Shown piece by piece: positions 1 to 7,581 of a stretch of 13,178 bases of DNA (within the stretch, counting starts at the first letter, position 1; each line of letters starts with the position of its first letter). The notes below the pieces were generated by a model. That model made no database searches. It worked only from the letters and a program-made list of their open reading frames with translations, and was not told the DNA's origin. Position numbers and translations under genes: made by a program. The DNA comes from an uncultured Prevotellaceae bacterium (GTDB lineage: Bacteria > Bacteroidota > Bacteroidia > Bacteroidales > Bacteroidaceae): the NCBI GenBank assembly GCA_947303695.1, contig CAMYYX010000040.1:1-13178 (forward strand), written 5' to 3'.

Positions 1-512
1 CATACATAACGAAGCCACTGATCAGCATTTGGACGAAGTACTGTAGCACCTGGATAGAGCGCTGTCAGGGTATTGTTTACCTTAACTGCCTCATCATTAT
101 CAAATGCAATGTTTGCACCTACACCTGCGAAGATGCCGAGGTTGAAAAAACGATTTGCCTTATAACCACATACAAGGTTGGAAAGGTTAAGGGTAACATC
201 CAAAGATGGAGCTACATATTTCCACTTCCATGCATACTTAGCGCCGTCAATAGTAGAGCCAGCCTTGCTCTGCCAAGCGTTTACAGAAAGGCGAGCACCA
301 ACGATTGGGTTGAAGTTGTAGCCGACAGTTACTTGTGCATTTGGAGAAATCAGATCACTAAAATCACGCTCTCCCAAAGTATATTGAGCTCCACCCTGCA
401 ACTGGAAATACCAGTGTGGTTTGAAAACCTCAATAGTTTGCTGTTCCTGTGCAGATGCACTCATGATGCCAAGCGCAAGAGCAGCAGTGAATAATACTTT
501 CTTTATATTCAT
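1..512 (-). CDS. Outer-membrane beta-barrel protein, C-terminus beyond the window edge
   Basis: The gene starts with ATG at 512-510 and stays open to base 1, giving about 170 residues of an unfinished protein. It opens MNIKKVLFTAALALGIMSAS followed by AQE, a typical type I signal peptide with likely cleavage after Ala-Gln or Ser-Ala at about residue 22. The mature part alternates aromatic and polar residues in short strands (for example HWYFQLQGGAQYTLG and VGYNFNPIVGARLSV), as in porin-like or OmpA N-terminal barrels of Bacteroidales. Because the end is missing, a C-terminal peptidoglycan-binding OmpA domain can be neither confirmed nor excluded. It lies 55 bases downstream of the large lipoprotein on the same strand, with no clear TAnnTTTG promoter or terminator in the gap, so co-transcription is plausible. 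Function beyond 'outer-membrane barrel' is not known from this sequence. Confidence 0.8.
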   Translation of the reverse strand, partial: MNIKKVLFTAALALGIMSASAQEQQTIEVFKPHWYFQLQGGAQYTLGERDFSDLISPNAQVTVGYNFNPIVGARLSVNAWQSKAGSTIDGAKYAWKWKYVAPSLDVTLNLSNLVCGYKANRFFNLGIFAGVGANIAFDNDEAVKVNNTLTALYPGATVLRPNADQWLRYV

Positions 513-567
513 AATTCTAATCTTTTACTTATTTATTATATAATAAGGTGTAACTACTAACTACTGA

Positions 568-3282
568 TTAGTACTGAACATAGTACTTGTTCATTGAAAT
601 CTTTCCAGAGTAGTCGAGAGCTGAGTAAGCAACCTCGTAGATGTAACCCTTCTGGAAGGTAGCTACTACTGAGCACTTGTTACCATCGATAACAGTATTC
701 ATCTTGTCGCCTGCATTTACAGCAGTGAGGGCAGCCTTACAAGCAGCGTCACCATCCTGTGCACTCTTACCATCCTTGAATACGTTTGTAACAGCGATGT
801 GCTTCTTGAATGCTGGAGTTACGATTTCTGCTGTGTATGAAGTCAAAATGAATTCAACAGTAGGAGCCTCCAACTTAGTAGCAACGCCCTTAGAACGGCT
901 TGCAGCATAAATACCTGTAGCTCTGTTACCTACCAACAGAATTGGCTGGATACGTGCATTAGCGTTGTTCAGGATAGAAGCTGCCTTGTTGTTGAGACGG
1001 TCGATGTAGCTCTTAACACGGCTTGCCATATCACCAACAAACTCATTAGCGTCAGCCAACTTAGTGTTTGCCTTATCCAAAACATCCTGAGCATCCTTTA
1101 CAAGATCCTGAAGCTGAACGATCATCTTGTTAACATCGTCAATCTGACCCTGAGTCTCACCCCAGATTTCATTGAATGTTGCACTCATATCCTTTACATA
1201 AGTAATTGTGTAAGTGCCACCCTGAACTGTGATGTCGTCAACATGAACATAAGCGCTATTTGGATCCAAATCGTAAACAATACCTGGGATTGTTACAGTA
1301 CCACGCTCGAGACCTGACTGATATACCTTATAAGTATAAGTAGGAACGTTAGTTGTACCACCAACTACTGGGAGGTCACCAAGTACGAATGTTTGATCGT
1401 CAATTGTGATTGACTTATCAATTTCAACCTTGAATACAGCAAGCTGTTCAGCGGTCAATTCCTTCAACTCGATAGTCTTGATGTTCAATCCGTCCAGATC
1501 TGCGTGAATTGTACCCATGATTGAACTTGGAATCTTGCTCTTAATCTTGTCAGCTACGCGGTCAACGAGGCTGATAGCACGCTCGTATCCAGGGATAGTC
1601 TGTACGTTCAGATCCTCAAGGAATGCAAATGACAGAGGCTTAACTGCTGTAGCAGCAATGCCATACTGTGAATAAATGCTGTGGTCACCATTATAGTCAG
1701 TCCAAGAAGCCTTAACACCCTGTGCTGGAAGAGCACCGTTGAACTGTCTGTAAAGTTCGCTTGCCAAAGAACCTACGCTATATACTGAACGCTGAGTCAA
1801 GATATTCTTGAACGCAGTCTTCATGTTATCCATGAAGTCATTCGTCTTAATCTTAACTGCGTTGATATCCTCTTCGCTCAATGTAGCCTGTGCAGAATAG
1901 AAACCGTTAGTTTCTGCAGAACGAGTATAACCGAAGGTGAGTTCTACGTCATTCTCCTTAACCAGAGGCTCAAGAACAATCTTAGAAGCTTCGTCCTTAG
2001 AGTTAACGAGTTCGAGAGTCTGACCAGCAAAGTCAACAGAACCTGGGTTAACTGTTACATAGATAGTACCTGCATTACCTGAAGCCTCGTTGAAGAGAAC
2101 GCTGTTACCAGCCTTCTTGAACTGAGAAACGCTGCTAATCATATTCCAGTCAGCATCGGTGAATGTCTGAGAAGCCTTTACGTAATTAGCTGGATCCTTA
2201 GTTGGGAAGACAACAGGATTGTCGTTCTTTCCGTAGAATGCCATAAGAACATTAGAGTTGATACCAATTGGCAATGAGAATGAACCGAATACTGGGTTTG
2301 CAGTACCCTGGATAACAATACCAGTAATCAAACTCTTAAGAGCCTCGTCTACGTCATCAAGACGACCCATGATCTTATCAATACTGTCATTGAGAGCTTC
2401 AATATCTTCTGTATTCTGCTTTACCTGAAGAGCAAGAGCGTCGATGCTATCCTGAAGGAGTTGATCTGCCTCCTGATAAGCCTCTTCCAATTCAGGAATC
2501 TTCTTGTTGAGAATGTCATCCATACCAACTACGAGTGCGTCGATCTGGTTCTGAAGCAATTCGTCAGCCTTCTTGCTGTTTTCTTCAGCAGTCTTCAAAG
2601 CTGCATCAAGTGCATCTGTAACAGTTGCAAGAGAATCGATACGTCCATTCAGAAGAGTCTGGAGTTCGTTAACTCTTACAGAGTCGTTCTTTGCAAGTGC
2701 AAGAGCATAAGCAGCTTCCTTAACAACATCATTTACTTTACTCTCAAGAGTCAAGAAGTCAGTCTTCTTAGTGTAAAGGTTCAACAAGCTGTCAACCTGA
2801 GGCTTGGTGTAAACATTGTTCTCCAATGCTTCAAGAGTTGCTCCAAGACCTGTTACCTTGGTATTGATATCAGCTACCTTACCAAGAACGTTAATAATGT
2901 TTGTAACATTGCCAGTTGAATCCTTCAACAATGCATTGAGAGAATCAATCTGTGCCTGCAAACCCTTGTCTGTTGCACGCAGATCAGCAATTGAATCAGC
3001 AAGCTTTCTAACGTCTGCAGTGTCTGCCTTACCAGCAAGCTTAATGCTGCAGTTAGCGCAACAAGCGTCCAATCTAGCCTGAACAGCTGCGATTGAATCC
3101 TTGAGTTGCTGGATTGTAGCATAGTTAGTTGTAATCCAACCTCTCAAAGTTGCATCATTCTTGTTAAACTCCACAATCAAATCATTGTATTCGTCCTCAT
3201 CGTAATCCTTACAAGAGTTGAATACATTCATGCTGAACAATACCATTGAAAGCATGAAAACGGAAGTAAGAAATTTCTTCAT
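568..3282 (-). CDS. Large surface-exposed coiled-coil lipoprotein, uncharacterised
   Basis: This 904-residue protein has a lipoprotein signal peptide (residues 1-23, ending FNS) and the lipid-carrying Cys24. The next residues, KDYDEDEYND, match the acidic lipoprotein export signal that sends Bacteroidota lipoproteins to the cell surface. Residues about 44-320 are mostly heptad-like alpha-helix with a recurring DSIxxL/QIDxL theme (around 62, 97, 112, 163, 215, 247, 278 and 299), broken by short non-helical stretches. Cys74, Cys75 and Cys78 sit in this region. Residues about 321-700 look beta-rich with a helical insert near 470-510. Residues 701-780 form a second helical stretch, and 786-904 are a beta-type C-terminal domain with Cys848 and Cys870. 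It resembles the large hypothetical CKDYD-type lipoproteins of Bacteroidales, whose roles are unknown. I see no catalytic motif. A stalk, adhesin or structural surface protein is the likeliest idea, but this is inference. Confidence 0.85.
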   Translation of the reverse strand: MKKFLTSVFMLSMVLFSMNVFNSCKDYDEDEYNDLIVEFNKNDATLRGWITTNYATIQQLKDSIAAVQARLDACCANCSIKLAGKADTADVRKLADSIADLRATDKGLQAQIDSLNALLKDSTGNVTNIINVLGKVADINTKVTGLGATLEALENNVYTKPQVDSLLNLYTKKTDFLTLESKVNDVVKEAAYALALAKNDSVRVNELQTLLNGRIDSLATVTDALDAALKTAEENSKKADELLQNQIDALVVGMDDILNKKIPELEEAYQEADQLLQDSIDALALQVKQNTEDIEALNDSIDKIMGRLDDVDEALKSLITGIVIQGTANPVFGSFSLPIGINSNVLMAFYGKNDNPVVFPTKDPANYVKASQTFTDADWNMISSVSQFKKAGNSVLFNEASGNAGTIYVTVNPGSVDFAGQTLELVNSKDEASKIVLEPLVKENDVELTFGYTRSAETNGFYSAQATLSEEDINAVKIKTNDFMDNMKTAFKNILTQRSVYSVGSLASELYRQFNGALPAQGVKASWTDYNGDHSIYSQYGIAATAVKPLSFAFLEDLNVQTIPGYERAISLVDRVADKIKSKIPSSIMGTIHADLDGLNIKTIELKELTAEQLAVFKVEIDKSITIDDQTFVLGDLPVVGGTTNVPTYTYKVYQSGLERGTVTIPGIVYDLDPNSAYVHVDDITVQGGTYTITYVKDMSATFNEIWGETQGQIDDVNKMIVQLQDLVKDAQDVLDKANTKLADANEFVGDMASRVKSYIDRLNNKAASILNNANARIQPILLVGNRATGIYAASRSKGVATKLEAPTVEFILTSYTAEIVTPAFKKHIAVTNVFKDGKSAQDGDAACKAALTAVNAGDKMNTVIDGNKCSVVATFQKGYIYEVAYSALDYSGKISMNKYYVQY

Positions 3283-3377
3283 TGTTTTTTGATTTTGTTA
3301 ATTAAAAAATACTATTATTAAAACTTTCTTTCAATTTTTCTTTTACGCGCATTATATATAAAATGCCAATTTTGGTG

Positions 3378-3385
3378 CAAAGATA
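3378..3385 (-). promoter_or_regulatory. Bacteroidota -7 promoter element for the surface lipoprotein gene
   Basis: Read on the minus strand this is TATCTTTG, a perfect match to the TAnnTTTG -7 consensus of the Bacteroidota primary sigma factor. No good TTG -33 element is seen at the usual 19-21 base spacing. Transcription would begin near 3371-3373, leaving an AU-rich leader of about 90 bases before the start codon at 3282. That leader has a weak possible hairpin (GCATT/AATGC, 3349-3366) close to its 5' end. The rest of the 271-base intergenic region (3283-3553) is AT-rich with no recognisable RNA gene. Confidence 0.6.
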
Positions 3386-3522
3386 CACAAATTCCGCAAA
3401 CAGAGAATGTTTTTTTCTAAAAAAATGCTAAAATTGCACACAAAATGTTCAAAAACCAACGATTTGCACTACGATTCCGCCTTTTTTCATCCTCCCACAC
3501 CTTATCTTTACATATTATTTCT

Positions 3523-3530
3523 TAACTTTG
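3523..3530 (+). promoter_or_regulatory. Bacteroidota -7 promoter element for yicC-gmk-nadD
   Basis: TAACTTTG is a perfect TAnnTTTG element 23 bases before the yicC ATG at 3554, so transcription should start near 3535. A -33 element is not obvious. The position helps decide the yicC start: the open frame extends upstream to an ATG at 3407, but that lies ahead of this promoter and would not be in the transcript. Confidence 0.65.
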
Positions 3531-3553
3531 CATCCGCAAAAAGAACAATTCGT

Positions 3554-4444
3554 ATGATACAATCAATGACCGGCTACGGAAAAAGCGTAGCTAATTATAA
3601 CGGAAAAAAGATTCATGTAGAGATAAAATCTCTCAATTCAAAAGCGTTGGATCTCACAACACGTGTTGCTCCCCTCTATAGAGAAAGAGAAATCGAAGTC
3701 AGGAATTATATCGCGACTGAACTGGAACGAGGCAAAATTGACTTTGTATTGTGGATAGAAAAAGACGAAAGTACTGGTGCAACACCCATCAACACAGCGT
3801 TGGTTGCTGACTACTACAAACAAATTAAGGAATTATCCATCGCATTGAATCTTGACATGTCAGGCATTCAATCGGCTAGCGATTGGATGAAAGTACTTCT
3901 GAGAATGCCAGAAGCTCTTTCTCGCACAGAGGTTGAGGAACTCACAGACGAAGAATGGGCAGTCGTTTTCGATGCCGTGAAAGAGGCTGTAGCCAATTTG
4001 GTTGATTTCCGCAAACAAGAAGGTCTGGCTTTGGCAAAGAAATTCCAAGAGAAGATTGACAACATTTCCGCATTATTGGCAAGTATTGAACCGTTCGAGA
4101 AAGAACGCACAGAAAAGATTCGTCAACGCATCATTTCTAACCTGTCTCAACTTGTAGGAGTTGACTACGACACTAACAGACTTGAGCAGGAAATGATCTA
4201 TTATATCGAAAAACTCGACATTTCAGAAGAAAAACAGCGTCTCACCAATCACATCAAATACTTTGCTGAGACGATGGAGAACGGTCATGGACAAGGTAAG
4301 AAACTGGGATTCATCGCTCAGGAAATGGGAAGAGAGATCAACACGACTGGCAGCAAATCAAACCAAGCAGAAATGCAGAACATCGTGGTAAAGATGAAAG
4401 ACGAACTCGAACAAATCAAAGAACAAGTATTGAATGTCCTATAA
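3554..4444 (+). CDS. yicC: YicC/YloC-family endoribonuclease or RNase adaptor
   Basis: The product is 296 residues, close to the usual 287-295 of the family. It starts MIQSMTGYGK, the family's N-terminal signature (MIxSMTGFG). The N-terminal YicC domain covers about residues 1-155. The C-terminal DUF1732-type domain covers about 210-296 and includes the hallmark stretch around GKKLGFIAQEMGREINTTGSKS, with conserved Glu and Asn. Family members in E. coli and B. subtilis act in RNA turnover: YicC has been linked to small-RNA decay with polynucleotide phosphorylase and shown to cleave RNA. The protein should be cytoplasmic. ATG 3554 is preferred over the in-frame ATG at 3407 because only this start matches the family and it lies just after the promoter. 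It heads a three-gene operon with gmk one base downstream; the yicC-gmk pairing is common in bacteria. Confidence 0.93.
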   Translation: MIQSMTGYGKSVANYNGKKIHVEIKSLNSKALDLTTRVAPLYREREIEVRNYIATELERGKIDFVLWIEKDESTGATPINTALVADYYKQIKELSIALNLDMSGIQSASDWMKVLLRMPEALSRTEVEELTDEEWAVVFDAVKEAVANLVDFRKQEGLALAKKFQEKIDNISALLASIEPFEKERTEKIRQRIISNLSQLVGVDYDTNRLEQEMIYYIEKLDISEEKQRLTNHIKYFAETMENGHGQGKKLGFIAQEMGREINTTGSKSNQAEMQNIVVKMKDELEQIKEQVLNVL

Positions 4445-4445
4445 T

Positions 4446-5027
4446 ATGCAGAAACGAGGAAAGTTATTCATTATTGCAGCGCCCTCTGGCACAGGAAAGT
4501 CCACCATCGTCAACTACTTGATGGGGCAAGGATTCAATTTGCACTTCTCCATCTCGTTAACCACTCGGGCACCAAGAGGAAAGGAGCAAAATGGTATAGA
4601 ATATTTCTTTACTTCTGTGGAAGACTTTCGCAAACACATCTGTCAAGATGATTTCATAGAATACGAGGAGGTTTATAAAGGTTGTTACTATGGAACACTA
4701 AAGTCCCAAGTAGACAACCAAATTGCTCAAGGACAGAATGTCATCTTTGATGTAGATGTCAATGGAGGCATCAACATCAAAAAGCATTTCGGTGATGAAG
4801 CTCTCAGCATCTTCATCATGCCTCCAAGTATTGAAGAGCTGCGAAACAGGCTTACCAAACGTGGTACAGACACGATGGAAGTAATCGAACAACGCATCGC
4901 AAGAGCAGAATACGAAATCAGCCAAGCAGACCATTTTGATAAGGTTGTGGTAAACGACGACTTGGAAACAGCTCAAGCGGAAGTATCATCTTTGGTCAAA
5001 ACGTTTCTCGAACAACAGGAGAAATAG
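4446..5027 (+). CDS. gmk: Guanylate kinase
   Basis: Gmk phosphorylates GMP to GDP with ATP in the cytoplasm, an essential step in GTP and dGTP supply. The 193-residue length is typical. The ATP-binding P-loop APSGTGKST is at residues 12-20, followed by the GMP-binding segment SLTTRAPRG near 37-45 and EEVYKGCYYGT near 74-84. The later FDVDVNGG stretch and the LRNRLTKRGTDT lid region also fit. ATG 4446 starts one base after the yicC stop and leaves the usual short tail before GKLFII. An in-frame ATG at 4434 would add four residues (MSYN) and overlap yicC by 11 bases, and cannot be excluded. The tight spacing suggests translational coupling to yicC. Confidence 0.95.
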   Translation: MQKRGKLFIIAAPSGTGKSTIVNYLMGQGFNLHFSISLTTRAPRGKEQNGIEYFFTSVEDFRKHICQDDFIEYEEVYKGCYYGTLKSQVDNQIAQGQNVIFDVDVNGGINIKKHFGDEALSIFIMPPSIEELRNRLTKRGTDTMEVIEQRIARAEYEISQADHFDKVVVNDDLETAQAEVSSLVKTFLEQQEK

Positions 5028-5034
5028 AACTATC

Positions 5035-5598
5035 ATGCGCATAGCTATCTACGGAGGGACATATAACCCCATTCACAATGGCCACACTTCACTTGCGCAA
5101 TCGTTGATTGAGCAGAATCTGGTTGATGAAGTATGGTTGATGGTCTCTCCTCAAAACCCACACAAAGATAACAACGCAGCAGCATACGAAGAAAGATACG
5201 AAATGGCTCGTTTGGCGACAAATAGGATGAAAGGGATCCTCGTGAGCGATTTCGAACGCAACCTTCCAATTCCCTCCTACACACATACCACCTTGACAAA
5301 ACTGTCTGAGCAATACCCAGGCCATCAGTTTTTCCTGGTGATTGGAGCTGACAATTGGACCAATTTTCACAAATGGTATCGCGTGGAAGATATCATGAAA
5401 AGCTATCCCATCCTTATCTATCGCAGACCCAATTACGACCTCGATATCTCCACAGCTCCAAAAGGAGCCGATATCACCATTGTAGATACTCCGCTTTACG
5501 ACGTTAGCAGCACAGACATCCGTAATCACAAGAAGCTGAAAATGCTGAATCCTGACGTATTGAAATACATCAGGACTCATCACCTATACAATTTTTGA
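5035..5598 (+). CDS. nadD: Nicotinate-nucleotide adenylyltransferase
   Basis: NadD joins nicotinate mononucleotide and ATP to form deamido-NAD, a late shared step of NAD synthesis. The 187-residue protein has the nucleotidyltransferase signature GGTYNPIHNGH at residues 7-17 (with the HxGH-type ATP site), the substrate-loop segment VSPQNPHK near 38-45, and the C-terminal SSTDIR motif at 158-163. All are expected for the family. It begins seven bases after the gmk stop codon, so it is the third gene of the yicC operon. The block of palindromic repeats starts immediately after its stop codon and may end the transcript. Confidence 0.95.
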   Translation: MRIAIYGGTYNPIHNGHTSLAQSLIEQNLVDEVWLMVSPQNPHKDNNAAAYEERYEMARLATNRMKGILVSDFERNLPIPSYTHTTLTKLSEQYPGHQFFLVIGADNWTNFHKWYRVEDIMKSYPILIYRRPNYDLDISTAPKGADITIVDTPLYDVSSTDIRNHKKLKMLNPDVLKYIRTHHLYNF

Positions 5599-5682
5599 TT
5601 CCCATATAAGGGAAAGATGTTTCCCCTAAGGGGAATTTCTGTTACCCTTAAGGGCTGCAATTTTTACCATTAAGGACTGCAT
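5599..5682. repeat. Four tandem degenerate palindromic repeats between convergent operons
   Basis: Four copies of a 20-22-base unit lie in the gap between nadD and thiL. The core TAAGG(G/A) occurs at 5607, 5627, 5649 and 5671, so the period is 20, 22 and 22. The first three units are inverted repeats: TTCCC/GGGAA around ATATAA (5599-5614), TTCCCC/GGGGAA around TAA (5621-5635) and the perfect palindrome CCCTTAAGGG (5645-5654). Units three and four share TTAAGGRCTGCA (5648-5659 and 5670-5681, 11 of 12 identical), and the fourth has lost most of its symmetry. The block could act as a two-way transcription terminator for the convergent operons, since short T-runs flank some stems, but the repeated design is more than a terminator needs. 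Confidence 0.75.
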
Positions 5683-5690
5683 AAAAGAAC

Positions 5691-6749
5691 CTACCCTTCG
5701 CTCTTCAGCGGATTCCACCCTTGTGCCTTCAAATCAAACACACTTCCGTCTCTCGTAATCAACACCTTGCCGTCTTCTGCTTTGGTAATATAACCAATAA
5801 GGTGTACATCTTCTATTTTCTCCACCTTTTCTTTATCTGCAAGAGGCACAGTGAACAGCAGTTCATAATCCTCCCCACCATTCAAAGCGCAGGTTGTGAC
5901 GTTCATATTGAATTCCTCTGCCTGCGAAGCCGTTTCATAGTCAAGAGGAAGATGCTCTTCATAAATTCTGCATCCGCAATTACTTTGTTCGCAGATATGC
6001 ATCAGTTCACTCGACAAACCATCCGAAATATCCATCATGGAAGTAGGCTGGACACCTTTTTCTTGCAATTTCAAGATAATATCCCGTCGAGCTTCAGGAC
6101 GGAGTTGGCGTTCCAACAGATATTCCTTTCCTGCGAAATCCGGCTGCGCCATTTCCATCGTCTCGTTTCCTTTATTTTCCTTCAATTGCTGATAATAGAC
6201 GGCTTTCTCACGCTCCAACAGCTGAAGGCCCATATAAGCTGCCCCAAGGTTTCCGCTCACACAAACCAAATCACCCACTTTAGCACCATTACGAAGGACG
6301 GCCTTACCTTTCTCTACATCGCCAATACACGTAATGCTGATGGTCAGTCCTGTCATCGAACTGGTGGTATCTCCACCCACGATATCTACCCCATGAGCCT
6401 CACAAGCCAGTTGCAGACCTGCATAGAACTCCTCCATATCTTCAACCGTAAAGCGCTGACTGATACCCAGACTGACCGTAATCTGTCTTGGCATCCCACC
6501 CATTGCATACACATCGCTGAAGTTCACCATTGCGGACTTATAACCAAGATGCTTTAATGGCACATAGGTAAGATCAAAATGAACGCCTTCTAACAACAGA
6601 TCTGTTGTTACCAACACTTCTTTTTCTTGGGGATAATCCAACACAGCACAATCATCGCCCACTCCTTTTTTCGAAGAGTGGTTCTTCAATTCTATCGATG
6701 CTGTCAAGTGCTGAATCAGCCCAAATTCTCCTAATTCTTCTATCTTCAT
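5691..6749 (-). CDS. thiL: Thiamine-monophosphate kinase
   Basis: ThiL phosphorylates thiamine monophosphate to the active cofactor thiamine diphosphate using ATP. The 352-residue protein carries the PurM/ThiL-superfamily motifs in order: GVGDDCAVL at 29-37, TTDLLLEGVHF at 48-58, NFSDVYAMGG at 76-85 and GGDTT at 125-129, where the Asp residues bind metal and ATP. MDISDGLSSEL at 239-249 and GGEDYELLF at 291-299 follow. It is slightly longer than the roughly 325-residue E. coli enzyme, mainly from a charged insert around 180-210. It is the last gene of the minus-strand run, 22 bases after the nucleoside phosphorylase stop. I see no TPP riboswitch upstream, so control is probably by the shared operon promoter. 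Confidence 0.95.
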   Translation of the reverse strand: MKIEELGEFGLIQHLTASIELKNHSSKKGVGDDCAVLDYPQEKEVLVTTDLLLEGVHFDLTYVPLKHLGYKSAMVNFSDVYAMGGMPRQITVSLGISQRFTVEDMEEFYAGLQLACEAHGVDIVGGDTTSSMTGLTISITCIGDVEKGKAVLRNGAKVGDLVCVSGNLGAAYMGLQLLEREKAVYYQQLKENKGNETMEMAQPDFAGKEYLLERQLRPEARRDIILKLQEKGVQPTSMMDISDGLSSELMHICEQSNCGCRIYEEHLPLDYETASQAEEFNMNVTTCALNGGEDYELLFTVPLADKEKVEKIEDVHLIGYITKAEDGKVLITRDGSVFDLKAQGWNPLKSEG

Positions 6750-6771
6750 TCTTAACGAAGGATTATGGTTA

Positions 6772-7581
6772 TCAAATGGCTTTAATCAGTTCCTTCATCA
6801 ACGCAGTCATTCGAGGCTGTGCTGCATCAGCAGCTGCCTGCACCTCTTCATGGCTCACCTTAACAGCTTCGTCAAATCCACCCAAGTCTGTGATGACAGA
6901 TATACCAAACACACGAATACCACAATGGACTGCAACAATCACCTCAGGAACAGTTGACATACCCACTGCGTCTGCACCCATCTTTCTGAACATTCGATAC
7001 TCAGCAGGAGTCTCGAAGGTTGGTCCTTGCGTACCGAGATAGACTCCCTTGAAGATTTTAATGCCTAATCTGTTAGCAGCCTCATCGACAATCTTGATGA
7101 ACTCAGGATCAAATGCCTGATGCATACTTGGGAAACGAGGTCCTGTTGGGAAATTCTTACCACGAAGTGGATTCTCAGGGAACAAGTTGATCTGGTCGTC
7201 AATAACCATGAGGTCACCCACATGGAACGCAGGGTTCATACCGCCTGCAGCATTGCTAACCAACAAATTCTTTATACCCAATTCATACATTACGCGGATT
7301 GGGAAGGTCACTTCCTTCATGGAATAGCCTTCATAGTAGTGGAAACGTCCTTGCATAGCAAGAATCTCCTTTCCTCCCAATTTTCCGAAAAGCAGTTTTC
7401 CGCTATGTCCCTCTACGGTTGATACTGGCATATTAGGTATTTCACTATATGCGATTTCGTTTTCCACCTCGATCTCATCAGCAAGGTGTCCAAGACCTGA
7501 ACCCAAAATAATTGCGGTCTCAGGTTTACTTGTCATTCTCTCTTTGAGGAATGCAGCTGTTTCTTGAATCTTTTCGTACAT
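6772..7581 (-). CDS. punA: Purine nucleoside phosphorylase, trimeric (PNP/MTAP) class
   Basis: The enzyme splits purine nucleosides with phosphate into base and ribose-1-phosphate in purine salvage. Its 269 residues follow the human-type fold closely: phosphate loop GSGLG at 27-31, EGHSGKL at 58-64, GRFHYYEGY at 78-86, SNAAGG at 109-114, GPTFETPAEYR at 186-196 (Glu190 matching human Glu201), GADAVGMSTVPEV at 202-214, and His244 matching human His257. The base-contacting Asn243 of the human enzyme is replaced by Asp232 (SVITDLGG). The N-terminus from ATG 7581 aligns with the human N-terminal helix, so this start is favoured over Met16. The start lies 56 bases inside lpxK, implying coupled translation. 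Gene symbol follows the usual name of this class and is less certain than the function. Confidence 0.93.
   Translation of the reverse strand: MYEKIQETAAFLKERMTSKPETAIILGSGLGHLADEIEVENEIAYSEIPNMPVSTVEGHSGKLLFGKLGGKEILAMQGRFHYYEGYSMKEVTFPIRVMYELGIKNLLVSNAAGGMNPAFHVGDLMVIDDQINLFPENPLRGKNFPTGPRFPSMHQAFDPEFIKIVDEAANRLGIKIFKGVYLGTQGPTFETPAEYRMFRKMGADAVGMSTVPEVIVAVHCGIRVFGISVITDLGGFDEAVKVSHEEVQAAADAAQPRMTALMKELIKAI

Noticed and set aside
533..546. Perfect 14-base AT-only palindrome between the lipoprotein and the barrel gene
   Set aside because: It has no G or C, no T-run context distinct from the background and could easily arise by chance in AT-rich spacer; not supportable as terminator or operator.
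568..3282. Surface protein as a trimeric autotransporter or phage tail fibre
   Set aside because: There is no C-terminal membrane-anchor barrel and no phage genes nearby, whereas a lipoprotein signal with Cys24 is clear.
3407..3553. Upstream extension of yicC by 49 codons
   Set aside because: It precedes the TAACTTTG promoter element at 3523-3530, reads through AT-rich non-coding sequence and is absent from the family, which starts at MIxSMTG.
5721..6557. 278-codon open frame opposite thiL
   Set aside because: It lies wholly within a clear thiL gene, has no family signature and has a composition typical of an antisense shadow.
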